From a virus, in IMG/VR virus record IMGVR_UViG_3300045741_000111, positions 1 through 23,235 of that record: a stretch of 23,235 nt of DNA. One strand, 5' to 3'. How positions within the stretch are numbered: position 1 is the stretch's first letter; each line of letters opens with the position of its first letter. A program made the translations under genes and the position numbers. The notes beneath the pieces are model-generated. The model was not told the origin of the DNA. It saw only the letters and a program-made list of their open reading frames with translations, and ran no database searches. This document shows positions 10,782 through 18,773 of the stretch, piece by piece.

Positions 10782-12673
10782 CACCTCAACAAGAATTCAT
10801 CTATCTTCGGACCTATTCGCGATGGCAGGACGATCTGGGCCGTCGCGAAACCTGGGATGAAACAATCTCTCGCTACATCAACTTCATGCGAGAACAACTT
10901 CCCACAATCACTGATGAAGAGGCCGCTACCGCTTCATCAGCTATCCGTTCCATGCATGTTATGCCTTCCATGCGTGCATTGTGGGCTGCGGGGCCTGCGC
11001 TCGCACAGAACCATCTGTGTGGCTTTAACTGTGCATTTCTCACGGTGCGTCGTGTTAAAGCTTTTGCGGAGGCCCTCTATATTCTAATGGCTGGCACAGG
11101 GGTCGGCTTCTCCGTAGAACGTAAATACGTAGATCAATTACCAGAGATGGAGCATGACTGGAATGATAGTGTTGTTGCTATTACTGTTGACGATTCTCGC
11201 GTCGGCTGGGCTACTGCTTTACATGATGTGCTTACTGCAATGTATGCCGGGAATCGTGTTAGGGTGGACTATTCTAGGGTGCGGCCTGCTGGCGCTAGGT
11301 TGGTTACTATGGGTGGTAGGGCCTCTGGCCCCGCTCCTTTAAAGGATCTCTTCACATACATAGAAGAGCTGTTCGAGAAGCGTCGCGCCAAACGCCAATT
11401 CCGCCTAATCCCGATCAACTGTCATGACATTATGAATAAAATTGCGGAGATTGTGGTGGTAGGCGGAGTGCGTCGCTCTAGTGAAATCTCCCTCTCTGAT
11501 CTCGAAGACGCAGCTATGGCCGATGCCAAACTCGGTGAATTTTGGCACACACAACCCCATAGGAGTATGAGTAACAACTCAGCCGTATATGAATACAAAC
11601 CTTCCCCAATCCGCTTCCTCCAAGAATGGACAACCCTCATCAAATCCCAGTCGGGGGAGCGCGGAGTATTTAATCGCGAGGGGGCACGGAAGCAATTGGT
11701 CAGTTCAGGCCGAAGAGGAGATTGTTCAGATATTGGAACAAATCCTTGCGGCGAAATCTTACTTAGAGACATGCAATTGTGTAACCTGTCAGAAGTTATC
11801 GTTAGATCTGAAGACACTCTTGAGTCTCTACGAAAAAAAGTTCGAGTAGCTGTTGCCTTCGGAGCATGGCAATCCACCTTCACCAACTTCGACTTCATAG
11901 ACTCCCAGTGGAAAGCAAACTGTGATGAAGAGCGGCTCTTAGGGGTTAGCATGACCGGCATCATGGACCACCCGGTCCTTAACAATGTGTCCGACAAAAT
12001 GAAGCGCTGGCTCAGCGAGTTAAAAGCCACTGCTATTGCAGAGACCCGTATCTGGTGTGATCGTCTAGGCATCAACATGTCAACAGCTATTACAACAGGT
12101 AAACCGTCCGGCACAGTTTCCCAACTAGTAGATTGCGCGTCCGGCATTCACCCTCGTTATGATAAATACTACATTCGCCGCTATCGGATTTCTTCTAATG
12201 ATCCCCTTTTTAATTTACTCTGCGATTCTGGAGTACCTTTTCACCCAGAGACGGGTCAAGATATTACGACTGGTTCTACAATGGTCTTTGAATTTCCTTA
12301 CGCGGCTCCCAAAGGGGCCAAAACACGACATGATATATCCGCTATAGATCAACTAGAGCATTGGAGAGTCTTCAAAAACTTCTGGTGTGAGCACAACCAA
12401 TCAATAACCGTATACGTCACCGAGGATGAATGGGTAGAGGTAGGTGCTTGGGTCTACAAAAACTTTGATGATTTAGTAGGTATCTCCTTTCTACCTAAAT
12501 CTGACCATGTGTATCAACTAGCACCCTATGAAGAAATAGACTATAATACATACCGTACTCTTGCCGCTGCTTTCCCTAAGATTGATTACTCACTACTCTC
12601 TAAATATGAGTTAGAAGATAATACTGAAGGGGCAAAATCATATGCATGCGTAGGAGACAAATGTGAAATTTAA
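10778..12673 (+). CDS. nrdJ: Adenosylcobalamin-dependent (class II) ribonucleotide reductase
   Basis: Reduces ribonucleotides to deoxyribonucleotides using a thiyl radical made from coenzyme B12, supplying dNTPs for phage DNA synthesis. Active-site parts are all seen: C85 in F-N-C-A-F, G-T-G-V-G-F near 106-111, N-P-C-G-E (C324 radical cysteine, E326), C335 in L-C-N-L-S-E with the family's 11-residue spacing, and a C-terminal C-x4-C pair (C-V-G-D-K-C) that re-reduces the site. At 631 residues it resembles the monomeric triphosphate reductase type but is about 100 residues shorter; no N-terminal ATP cone is visible. Oxygen-independent, so useful to phages in any setting. Translation coupled to the PheS-like gene. 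The 241-codon antisense frame is a shadow. Confidence 0.93.
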   Translation: MTPQQEFIYLRTYSRWQDDLGRRETWDETISRYINFMREQLPTITDEEAATASSAIRSMHVMPSMRALWAAGPALAQNHLCGFNCAFLTVRRVKAFAEALYILMAGTGVGFSVERKYVDQLPEMEHDWNDSVVAITVDDSRVGWATALHDVLTAMYAGNRVRVDYSRVRPAGARLVTMGGRASGPAPLKDLFTYIEELFEKRRAKRQFRLIPINCHDIMNKIAEIVVVGGVRRSSEISLSDLEDAAMADAKLGEFWHTQPHRSMSNNSAVYEYKPSPIRFLQEWTTLIKSQSGERGVFNREGARKQLVSSGRRGDCSDIGTNPCGEILLRDMQLCNLSEVIVRSEDTLESLRKKVRVAVAFGAWQSTFTNFDFIDSQWKANCDEERLLGVSMTGIMDHPVLNNVSDKMKRWLSELKATAIAETRIWCDRLGINMSTAITTGKPSGTVSQLVDCASGIHPRYDKYYIRRYRISSNDPLFNLLCDSGVPFHPETGQDITTGSTMVFEFPYAAPKGAKTRHDISAIDQLEHWRVFKNFWCEHNQSITVYVTEDEWVEVGAWVYKNFDDLVGISFLPKSDHVYQLAPYEEIDYNTYRTLAAAFPKIDYSLLSKYELEDNTEGAKSYACVGDKCEI

Positions 12674-12675
12674 AT

Positions 12676-12789
12676 ATGCTATGTCCTAAATGCAAACAAC
12701 CTATGCGACTAACTATAACAGGTCGCACTAATAACTCTCTTCAGTACCGCTGTTCTAAATGTTTAAAAAAGAAGGATAAGAAAAAATGA
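12676..12789 (+). CDS. 37-residue zinc ribbon peptide
   Basis: MLCPKCKQPMRLTITGRTNN, then L-Q-Y-R-C-S-K-C-L and a lysine-rich tail. C3/C6 and C26/C29 form a textbook C-x2-C...C-x2-C zinc ribbon. The start lies two bases after the reductase stop and the TGA overlaps the next ATG (ATGA 12786). The basic tail could touch nucleic acid. Function unknown. Confidence 0.65.
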   Translation: MLCPKCKQPMRLTITGRTNNSLQYRCSKCLKKKDKKK

Positions 12790-13376
12790 AAAAGTATTTA
12801 CTTGCTAGTCTACTAACAGTCTTTTCGACTTTTGCTCAATACCCACAACAGCCTCGTTTTGCGGGAGCCTCAACTTTTGGACATGAGTATCGGCTAGTTG
12901 TGTTTGACCAGTTTCAAAATTCTGCGAGTGCTATTAATTCTTTTTCTAGTTGGTTAGGTGCAAACTCTAGCAACTATGCCACCATGAACGCTCCTACAAC
13001 ATGTGTGTTCAATATGTACTCCATAGGCTCAGCCTCAGCGGCTATTGTTGGATACACTCCTGGAAATATGAGTACATATACAGCGGCATATATGAATAAC
13101 CCAAACCGTCCTACCTCAGCAACAGCCGGAGCGTGCAATTGGAATCCAGCTAAATCACGTATTGAGTATGGCACCTGTACTACATCCATCACAACTAGTT
13201 TTCCTCCTTATGATTTTTCTGCTTGGCCAAGTACTTGTAATAGTCAATGGTATCCCACATTAGCCCCAGGCAGAAACGCAGTTCGAATGGTTATATATAT
13301 GACAGATATTCCAAGTTCAACAGGTTTAGTTATAGCTACTTCTATTTCAAACTATGCTGTACATGGAGAATTTTAA
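12786..13376 (+). CDS. Secreted protein with signal peptide, unknown (196 residues)
   Basis: MKKYLLASLLTVFSTFAQYP is a standard Sec signal (K2-K3, hydrophobic 4-14, cleavage likely after FA at 16-17). The mature part is rich in Ser, Asn, Tyr and Thr, beta-strand-like, with five cysteines after the signal (in T-T-C-V-F, G-A-C-N-W, G-T-C-T-T, S-T-C-N-S), so disulfides in the periplasm or outside are likely. Such proteins are not part of standard phage heads. It may coat the cell, modify a receptor or form a fibre-like adhesin. The gene sits in the cassette between the terL halves; another secreted gene starts at 22899. Confidence 0.65.
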   Translation: MKKYLLASLLTVFSTFAQYPQQPRFAGASTFGHEYRLVVFDQFQNSASAINSFSSWLGANSSNYATMNAPTTCVFNMYSIGSASAAIVGYTPGNMSTYTAAYMNNPNRPTSATAGACNWNPAKSRIEYGTCTTSITTSFPPYDFSAWPSTCNSQWYPTLAPGRNAVRMVIYMTDIPSSTGLVIATSISNYAVHGEF

Positions 13377-13377
13377 C

Positions 13378-13524
13378 ATGTATCTTTTCATCGTTTCATA
13401 CTCAGATCATGATCCGGTAAAAATTCCTTGCGCTACATCGCTAAGCTCTGAATTAAAATCAGTAATATATATCGCAGATCAAATAGGAAAACGCACAAGT
13501 ATCCAAGTAATAAAACGTATCTGA
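13378..13524 (+). CDS. 48-residue unknown protein
   Basis: MYLFIVSYSDHDPVKIPCAT continues S-L-S-S-E-L-K-S-V-I-Y-I-A-D-Q-I-G-K-R-T and ends S-I-Q-V-I-K-R-I. The beta-alpha-beta look (FIVSYS, helix SELKSVIYIADQI, strand SIQVIKRI) suggests a small folded domain. The start is one base after the previous stop, and its TGA overlaps the following ATG by one base (TGATG). No ribosome site of its own, so coupled translation. Not recognised. Confidence 0.5.
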   Translation: MYLFIVSYSDHDPVKIPCATSLSSELKSVIYIADQIGKRTSIQVIKRI

Positions 13525-13898
13525 TGTCTAAACCATTTCGAGTAATTCATCAACCCGAGGGTTCTCTTCTCTGCGGTCAAGCTTGTGTAGCTATGGCCGC
13601 AGGGGTTTCTTTAGCCAAAGCATGTTCTGTTATAGGACATAAAAAAGCAACTTCAACTGGTGATTTAATTTTAGGTTTAGACTTACTTGGTATAAAATGT
13701 GCTTTACGTTTAAAACGTGTAAGTACTAAACGGCCCCATTATCCTAAACGTTGTATTTTACACGTAGCCAAAGAAACAGCAGATAACTATGGTCATTGGA
13801 TTTTGCTTTGGGATGGAGTAGAATATGATCCGGCAGGTTATACTATTCAAGAATACCGAGGTTGGAAAGTTTTAAGTTATTTAGAGATATATGCCTAA
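13524..13898 (+). CDS. C39-like cysteine peptidase domain protein
   Basis: A 124-residue protein with Q-P-E-G-S-L-L-C-G-Q-A-C (Q10, C17) at the N-terminus, matching the Q...C-G-x-A start of papain-fold C39-type peptidases. Later comes N-Y-G-H-W-I-L-L-W-D-G-V-E-Y-D-P with H91 and D102, the order Cys-His-Asp of that clan. A G-D-L-I-L-G-L-D-L-L-G helix lies between, as in bacteriocin-processing domains. There is no transporter or signal peptide, so it acts in the cytosol on an unknown target, or is a catalytically reused fold. Its 3' end overlaps the methyltransferase ATG. Confidence 0.68.
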   Translation: MSKPFRVIHQPEGSLLCGQACVAMAAGVSLAKACSVIGHKKATSTGDLILGLDLLGIKCALRLKRVSTKRPHYPKRCILHVAKETADNYGHWILLWDGVEYDPAGYTIQEYRGWKVLSYLEIYA

Positions 13899-14748
13899 CC
13901 CACTTTATAGATTTCCTTTAGCCTATACCCAAACACCTATAGGTCCGTTTATTTATATACCCACAGATGAGTATGTAGGTAAAGCTCTCCAAGAATACGG
14001 ATGGTACTCTCCCTCAGAATCTCATTTTCTCCAAAAAATATGTCGTCCAAATTGGAGAGTTGCTAACATCGGAGCCCAGATGGGATATGTAGCACGAGTA
14101 TTTGATAGTGTAGGCGCTCATGTAGACGCTTTCGAACCACAACCCGGTATGTTCGATGTAATGAAAGTAAACGCTGCGCTAGGCCAAAACATAAACCCGT
14201 ATAGAGTAGCAGTAGGCGAGACAGTTGGAATGGTTAACATTCCTTATTTCGATTATTCTCGTGTGGGCAATTTTGGAGCTATAAACTCTAGCATGTGGAC
14301 AGCCGGAGAACAAATAACCCAAACAACTCTAGATACTCTTGACATAGAATATGACTTAATACAAATAGATGCAGAGGGTATGGAGCTAGAAATTTTAAAA
14401 GGGGGAACTAATATTATTGAAGAATGTAAACCTATTTTATTTTTAGAAAATGATAGACCTGATACAGGAAAAGAATTAATTAAATACATAGAAAGTATTG
14501 GGTATGTATGCTTTTGGGTGATCACCCCTTTATTTCAAACACCGAATCCAGCTCAAAATGAGATAAATGTTTTTCCTAACACGGTAACATTTAACATGAT
14601 TTGTTTTCCAAAAACACACGCTATACGACCTAATAATGAAAATGACATACATATTGAAAACATGTATAGATGGTGCCAAGAAAACCTATCAAAAGCCACA
14701 CCTATAGATGAGATAGGTAAAACTAATAAATGGTTAGTATTTAATTAA
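13891..14748 (+). CDS. FkbM-family SAM-dependent methyltransferase
   Basis: 285 residues. The W-R-V-A-N-I-G-A-Q-M-G-Y motif (55-66) is the SAM-binding loop, followed by V-D-A-F-E-P-Q-P (E82 holding ribose), N-A-A-L, then L-D-T-L-D-I-E-Y-D-L-I-Q-I-D-A-E-G-M-E-L-E-I-L-K-G split here as the classical FkbM pair of motifs (L-D-T-L and I-D-A-E-G-M-E). FkbM enzymes O-methylate sugars or polyketides. Together with the glycan genes it may methylate the transferred sugar, e.g. on virion or cell-surface glycan. It precedes the C-terminal terminase half by two bases. Confidence 0.82.
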   Translation: MPNPLYRFPLAYTQTPIGPFIYIPTDEYVGKALQEYGWYSPSESHFLQKICRPNWRVANIGAQMGYVARVFDSVGAHVDAFEPQPGMFDVMKVNAALGQNINPYRVAVGETVGMVNIPYFDYSRVGNFGAINSSMWTAGEQITQTTLDTLDIEYDLIQIDAEGMELEILKGGTNIIEECKPILFLENDRPDTGKELIKYIESIGYVCFWVITPLFQTPNPAQNEINVFPNTVTFNMICFPKTHAIRPNNENDIHIENMYRWCQENLSKATPIDEIGKTNKWLVFN

Positions 14749-14750
14749 AT

Positions 14751-15638
14751 ATGCCAGAAATTCTCTTTGAATCAGAATATCGAGATCCTAAGACAAACCT
14801 TCCCGGTCTTCTAATTCGTAAAAACTCCAAAAACAAATTCGCCATCGCATCTCTCTATTTCTTCGCAGACCCGTCCAAACGCTCAGAAGAATGGCAAGCT
14901 GAGGCCTTCGCAGGTATGACTCCCGCAGGAGTTCGCAAAGAATACTACATCGACTACACCGCTATGGCCGGGCAGAAAATCTTCCCAGAATTCTTCGAAC
15001 ACGAAGCTAAAATTATCGTGCCCCCCGTAGACCTAGACCCTAGTGAATACGCGTTCTTCGCTGGATTCGACTACGGCCCTCGTAACCCCTCCAGCTTTCA
15101 CATCTATGCACGACACAAAAACCCAAAGCCCGAGGAACCGTGGTTAGTAGTCCACGAGCAGTACGAACCTTGCCCGAACATCCCCGAGTTTGCGGAGAAG
15201 ATGAAGGCGCATAAGTATTTCCCCTACATCAAATACATCGCAGCGGACCCTGATTTATGGTCAGCTCGCCAACACGTAAAAGCGGGCAACCCAATCTCGA
15301 TCAATCAGTTATTCATTAACGAAGGGGTAGTTCTATTTACTCCTGGGGTACGTGACGAAGAAGCATGGATCGCAGAAATGCATCGGCATTGGATGGCTGA
15401 GGTACCAACTTTCCAAATCTTCTCTTCCTGCTTCCATCTAATAGATGAAATCAAGAACGCGGTGTACGAAGATCCGAAGAGTCTCGATAAAAATCTAGCG
15501 TATTCAGATCGAATGGCCGACCGCTACAACCACGCCCTAGACGACTGCAAGTACTTCATCAACTCTATCCCCATGGCGAACCTCTCGGAGCGAAAGGTAA
15601 CGAAGTACCCTATAATGGTTAACAAATGGAAAAATTAA
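14751..15638 (+). CDS. terL: Large terminase, C-terminal nuclease half (split gene)
   Basis: 295 residues. The first 75 (N-S-K-N-K-F, F-A-D-P-S-K-R-S-E-E-W, Y-Y-I-D-Y-T-A-M-A-G-Q) are the segment that in intact terminases follows the ATPase. The RNase H-like nuclease comes next: F-F-A-G-F-D-Y-G (D107), Y-I-A-A-D-P-D (D166) and H-A-L-D-D near 261-265, the three acidic sites that hold metal and cut concatemers. It has its own ATG but no strong ribosome site, and is coupled to the methyltransferase. With the 9012-9863 protein it should rebuild one motor; whether the halves bind each other is not shown by the sequence. Confidence 0.88.
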   Translation: MPEILFESEYRDPKTNLPGLLIRKNSKNKFAIASLYFFADPSKRSEEWQAEAFAGMTPAGVRKEYYIDYTAMAGQKIFPEFFEHEAKIIVPPVDLDPSEYAFFAGFDYGPRNPSSFHIYARHKNPKPEEPWLVVHEQYEPCPNIPEFAEKMKAHKYFPYIKYIAADPDLWSARQHVKAGNPISINQLFINEGVVLFTPGVRDEEAWIAEMHRHWMAEVPTFQIFSSCFHLIDEIKNAVYEDPKSLDKNLAYSDRMADRYNHALDDCKYFINSIPMANLSERKVTKYPIMVNKWKN

Positions 15639-15656
15639 CCCTAAGGCGGCACCCTC

Positions 15657-17594
15657 ATGTCTAATTCTATCGAGTTAACCATTCCAGCCGAGTTAGCTCC
15701 TGACGAACAAACAGCGCTGCCTATGGCGGATCCGGCTACACAGACTCCCGGCTTAGACTATGAAGCTCTCGCCACCCACATTACCAATTGGAAGAAAAAT
15801 CTTCATGCTGGTCGTGCGGCAAAACGAGCAATTTGGGACGAATGTTGGGCCGCTTTTCGTGGTGTAGAAGATTTCTCTAATAAAGAAGATTGGCAATCTA
15901 AGATTGTACTGCCTAAAGCTATGGCATCAGTCAAGCAGGCTTCTTCTGTTCTAATTCGTTTAATCTCTCAATCTGCACAGCCTTGGCGATATGAACCTAT
16001 TGATAAAAACAATACTATTCAACAAATCCGTGCGGAAAAGAAAACTACCCTCGTAAATACTTTCATGAATAATGCAAAGTATTTATCCGCAGTTAAGGAG
16101 GCTAACGAGGGTGCGTTCGTTATGGGTCTTGCTGTACTTAAACCTTACTGGGGTTACGAAACTCGTCTAGACATTCAAGCTATGCCAGACGGAAGTATTG
16201 TTCGCAACGAAGTATTAGAGGGTAAGTTATTCGTGAAGGCCGTAGACCCCTACAATTTCTTCTGGCTTCCCGGTTCCTCCCTAAATAATTGGGCCGGAAC
16301 AATTGAAGTTATGGAGATGCCATATTGGAAATTAAAAGAATTAGTTAAATCGTTGGAAGAGGCTGGTCTTAGTAATCTAATCAATCACAAAGCTTTAGAA
16401 AATATAAAATCTTCACGTATTGATGCTATTGATAAACAAGCTACACTTCGCCATCAAGAAATGAACTCCTTCATCAAAGCTCCTTCGGAAGTATCCGACG
16501 TGGTTAAAGTGACGGAATATTACGGACCGATTTTTCAAGGTGAAGAATTGGTAGAAAAATCTGGCCATGTATTTATGATAGGCGATAAAGTTCTAATCGC
16601 TAAGAAAAACACCATTTGGAACAACCGTCCACCCTACATCGGTTGGTCTCCTCTTCTTGTACCTTTCCGTACAGAGGGTATGGGTCTCATCGAACCCGTT
16701 CGTCAAGTGCTTCGCAATTACTCCAAAATTACCAACCAAGCCGTAGATTCCGTAGCCTACTCTATGCTTCCGATGTTTGAACTATTCGAGGAAGCCTATG
16801 AAAATCCTGATGATTTTAATACTGGATTAACTCCAGGTAAGGTATTACGACGTAAAGCACAAACTGCTCAAAATTTACCCGGCATGCAACAAATACAATT
16901 TAGAGATGTATCTACGGGAGCAATTGAAGTAGCGGCCCAATTAGACCGCGCATATCAAGAAGGTGCTTTAGTGGGTGAAATCCAGCAAGCTCTTCCACGC
17001 TTTCGAGGAGCGCAGACCGCTAGCGAAATCGAAATCAAAGATGGAAATCAACAAAGCTTCTTCGGAAGCATGGGTGCCGATATGGAGCAAAACCTAATCG
17101 CTCCATTAGTAGACTACTGCGGCGATCTAGTTATTCAATTTCTCGATACAGCTAATGACCCAAGAATTTCTCAAGTGCTTGGAGCAGACTTCACTACCTT
17201 TGCGGGTATGACTCACGCTCAAAAGCTAATTGAGATTCAAGGTGATTTCACACTAAAAGTATCTGGCATCTCAGAACAATTTGAAAAGTCAGAGATGCTT
17301 AATAATCTCGTTCAATTTATGAATTTAATTGGACAAAATCCGATGGCATGGTTACCCTATATAAACCAAATTGAGCTTCTCAAACGAATCGTCGAAGGCT
17401 TCCGGCCTCAAATTCATGATATTGATAAAATTGTAGTAACTCAAGAAGTAGCTGCTTATCAAATACAACAACAGATGTTACAACAAATGGGGCCACAAGT
17501 ACTTGGTATGCTACCTCAACTTATCGAAATGGCTCAAGCTCAGCAACTCGCCCGTGAGCAACAGGCTCAACCAACATCTACACCTGCCTCATAA
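15657..17594 (+). CDS. Portal protein
   Basis: 645 residues, directly after terminase, behind AAGGCGG. The portal forms the 12-subunit ring through which DNA enters and leaves the head. Family-like features: an N-terminal helix region with W-x-E-C-W-A-A-F-R-G and I-V-L-P-K-A, an E-A-N-E-G-A-F-V-M-G-L-A-V-L-K-P-Y segment, V-D-P-Y-N-F-F-W, a loop-strand core, and a Gln-rich C-terminal helical barrel (Q-I-Q-Q-Q-M-L-Q-Q). Size and context fit the P22/N4-type portals, though I cannot fix the subfamily. Codon use is like that of its neighbours. Confidence 0.85.
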   Translation: MSNSIELTIPAELAPDEQTALPMADPATQTPGLDYEALATHITNWKKNLHAGRAAKRAIWDECWAAFRGVEDFSNKEDWQSKIVLPKAMASVKQASSVLIRLISQSAQPWRYEPIDKNNTIQQIRAEKKTTLVNTFMNNAKYLSAVKEANEGAFVMGLAVLKPYWGYETRLDIQAMPDGSIVRNEVLEGKLFVKAVDPYNFFWLPGSSLNNWAGTIEVMEMPYWKLKELVKSLEEAGLSNLINHKALENIKSSRIDAIDKQATLRHQEMNSFIKAPSEVSDVVKVTEYYGPIFQGEELVEKSGHVFMIGDKVLIAKKNTIWNNRPPYIGWSPLLVPFRTEGMGLIEPVRQVLRNYSKITNQAVDSVAYSMLPMFELFEEAYENPDDFNTGLTPGKVLRRKAQTAQNLPGMQQIQFRDVSTGAIEVAAQLDRAYQEGALVGEIQQALPRFRGAQTASEIEIKDGNQQSFFGSMGADMEQNLIAPLVDYCGDLVIQFLDTANDPRISQVLGADFTTFAGMTHAQKLIEIQGDFTLKVSGISEQFEKSEMLNNLVQFMNLIGQNPMAWLPYINQIELLKRIVEGFRPQIHDIDKIVVTQEVAAYQIQQQMLQQMGPQVLGMLPQLIEMAQAQQLAREQQAQPTSTPAS

Positions 17595-17597
17595 CAT

Positions 17598-17891
17598 ATG
17601 ACAGAAAAACAACTACTCGAACTTCGTGATGCAGAATATGTAGAGACACTTTTAGCTCAAGCCGGTTGGTCCGAGGTAATCGTACCTCAACTAATCGAAG
17701 AGCGTAAACATCTCTGCGAAGTTCTAATTTCCACAACTCTAAATCGTGCCCGCACCTCCGCGCTGCCCGGATTGCTGCCCGAAGAAATAGCGGGTCGCAT
17801 CTCCGGCATCGACTTCCTACAAACTCTTATCCGAGATATTTTAAAACGTAAAGAAAAAATACTTACTTCTCAGCGAACTTCGGCTGAGTAG
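17598..17891 (+). CDS. Small helical protein between portal and scaffold
   Basis: 97 residues, start ATG 17598 three bases after the portal stop. It is almost all alpha-helical: MTEKQLLELRDAEYVETLLA, W-S-E-V-I-V-P-Q-L-I-E-E-R, an A-L-P-G-L-L-P-E-E-I-A-G-R turn, and a basic helix I-L-K-R-K-E-K-I. Position suggests a head-assembly helper or a small structural protein; no family recognised. Confidence 0.65.
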   Translation: MTEKQLLELRDAEYVETLLAQAGWSEVIVPQLIEERKHLCEVLISTTLNRARTSALPGLLPEEIAGRISGIDFLQTLIRDILKRKEKILTSQRTSAE

Positions 17892-17918
17892 TGATATACT
17901 CAAGGAGAAATATAAAAC

Positions 17919-18758
17919 ATGTCCGATTTAATTACACAACCGGTTGCGTCTCCCGATGTAGCGCAAATTCCTACGCCTCCGCAACCTCCTCCGGTTCCAT
18001 CAGATCCAATTGCTGTACAACGATATCAAGAATTGTATGGAACCCCTCCGGTGAGTACACCACCTATTACGCCCGCTAACACTCAGCCTTCTGAGCCTCC
18101 GGCTTCAGCGCCCGGAAACTTTGGCTCAGAGGAGGTGATCCAGCTATTAAACACAATGAAGGCTGAGATTGAACAGTTGCGTGCTGCGCAACCACCCGCC
18201 ACTCCTACACCAGTTGCTACGCCAACACAGCGCCAACATTGGATGGATTTAGTTAGAGCAGGTAAATTAGAAGAAGCAGACGAACTTTTACAAACCCAAA
18301 CAGCGGAACGAGCTTCTCAACTGGCTATAACCCAAGTTGAGCAAAGAATGGCCACACAAAATTTTATCAACAAGAAAGTTGAAGAAATTAATTCTGGCTT
18401 ACGAAATGCCAACCCAGACTTAGTAGACATGGAAGATGTCATTGCATCTAGGGTCGAGGCTGAATTACTTGACTTACAGCGGAATAACAAATTGCAAACC
18501 CCCGAACAGTACGTCGAAGCATATCATAAAGCGGTCAGCAAACAAGTCGATAACGCGAAGCAGTTTATCCAGCGGATTCGCGGCGCTGGTGCCCTTCAAG
18601 CTCAAACAGTTCGAACAGAAGTTTTATCTAGTACAACTGGACAACCTTCTGCTCGTATAGATGCTCCTCCTTCCACAACTTCTAAACCAAAGACAACCTT
18701 TGAAATTCTAGAAGAACGGAAGAACCATCAGTTAAAGCTTAGAGGTTTAGGTCAATAA
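17919..18758 (+). CDS. Probable scaffolding protein
   Basis: 279 residues behind a strong AAGGAG. The first 90 residues are proline-rich (P-T-P-P-Q-P-P-P-V-P), followed by coiled coil E-E-V-I-Q-L-L-N-T-M-K-A-E-I-E-Q-L-R, a second P/T-rich linker, then long helices with few aromatic residues and a basic C-terminus (E-E-R-K-N-H-Q-L-K-L-R-G-L-G-Q). This composition, and the site just before the major capsid gene, are what scaffolds of this kind of phage show; they guide prohead assembly and leave. No cleavage protease is fused. Confidence 0.78.
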   Translation: MSDLITQPVASPDVAQIPTPPQPPPVPSDPIAVQRYQELYGTPPVSTPPITPANTQPSEPPASAPGNFGSEEVIQLLNTMKAEIEQLRAAQPPATPTPVATPTQRQHWMDLVRAGKLEEADELLQTQTAERASQLAITQVEQRMATQNFINKKVEEINSGLRNANPDLVDMEDVIASRVEAELLDLQRNNKLQTPEQYVEAYHKAVSKQVDNAKQFIQRIRGAGALQAQTVRTEVLSSTTGQPSARIDAPPSTTSKPKTTFEILEERKNHQLKLRGLGQ

Positions 18759-18773
18759 TTTTTAGGAGACAAT

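Noticed and set aside
11422-12147. 241-codon frame on the - strand
   Set aside because: Wholly antisense to the catalytic core of the ribonucleotide reductase, with no ribosome site or recognisable protein.
9863-14751. Group I intron or split intein explaining the terminase split
   Set aside because: No intein motifs at the protein ends, both halves have their own start/stop, and ordinary genes fill the gap; no intron core recognised by eye.
17892-17900. Extended -10 (TGATATACT) before the scaffold gene
   Set aside because: No -35 at proper spacing and predicted transcription would start inside the Shine-Dalgarno.
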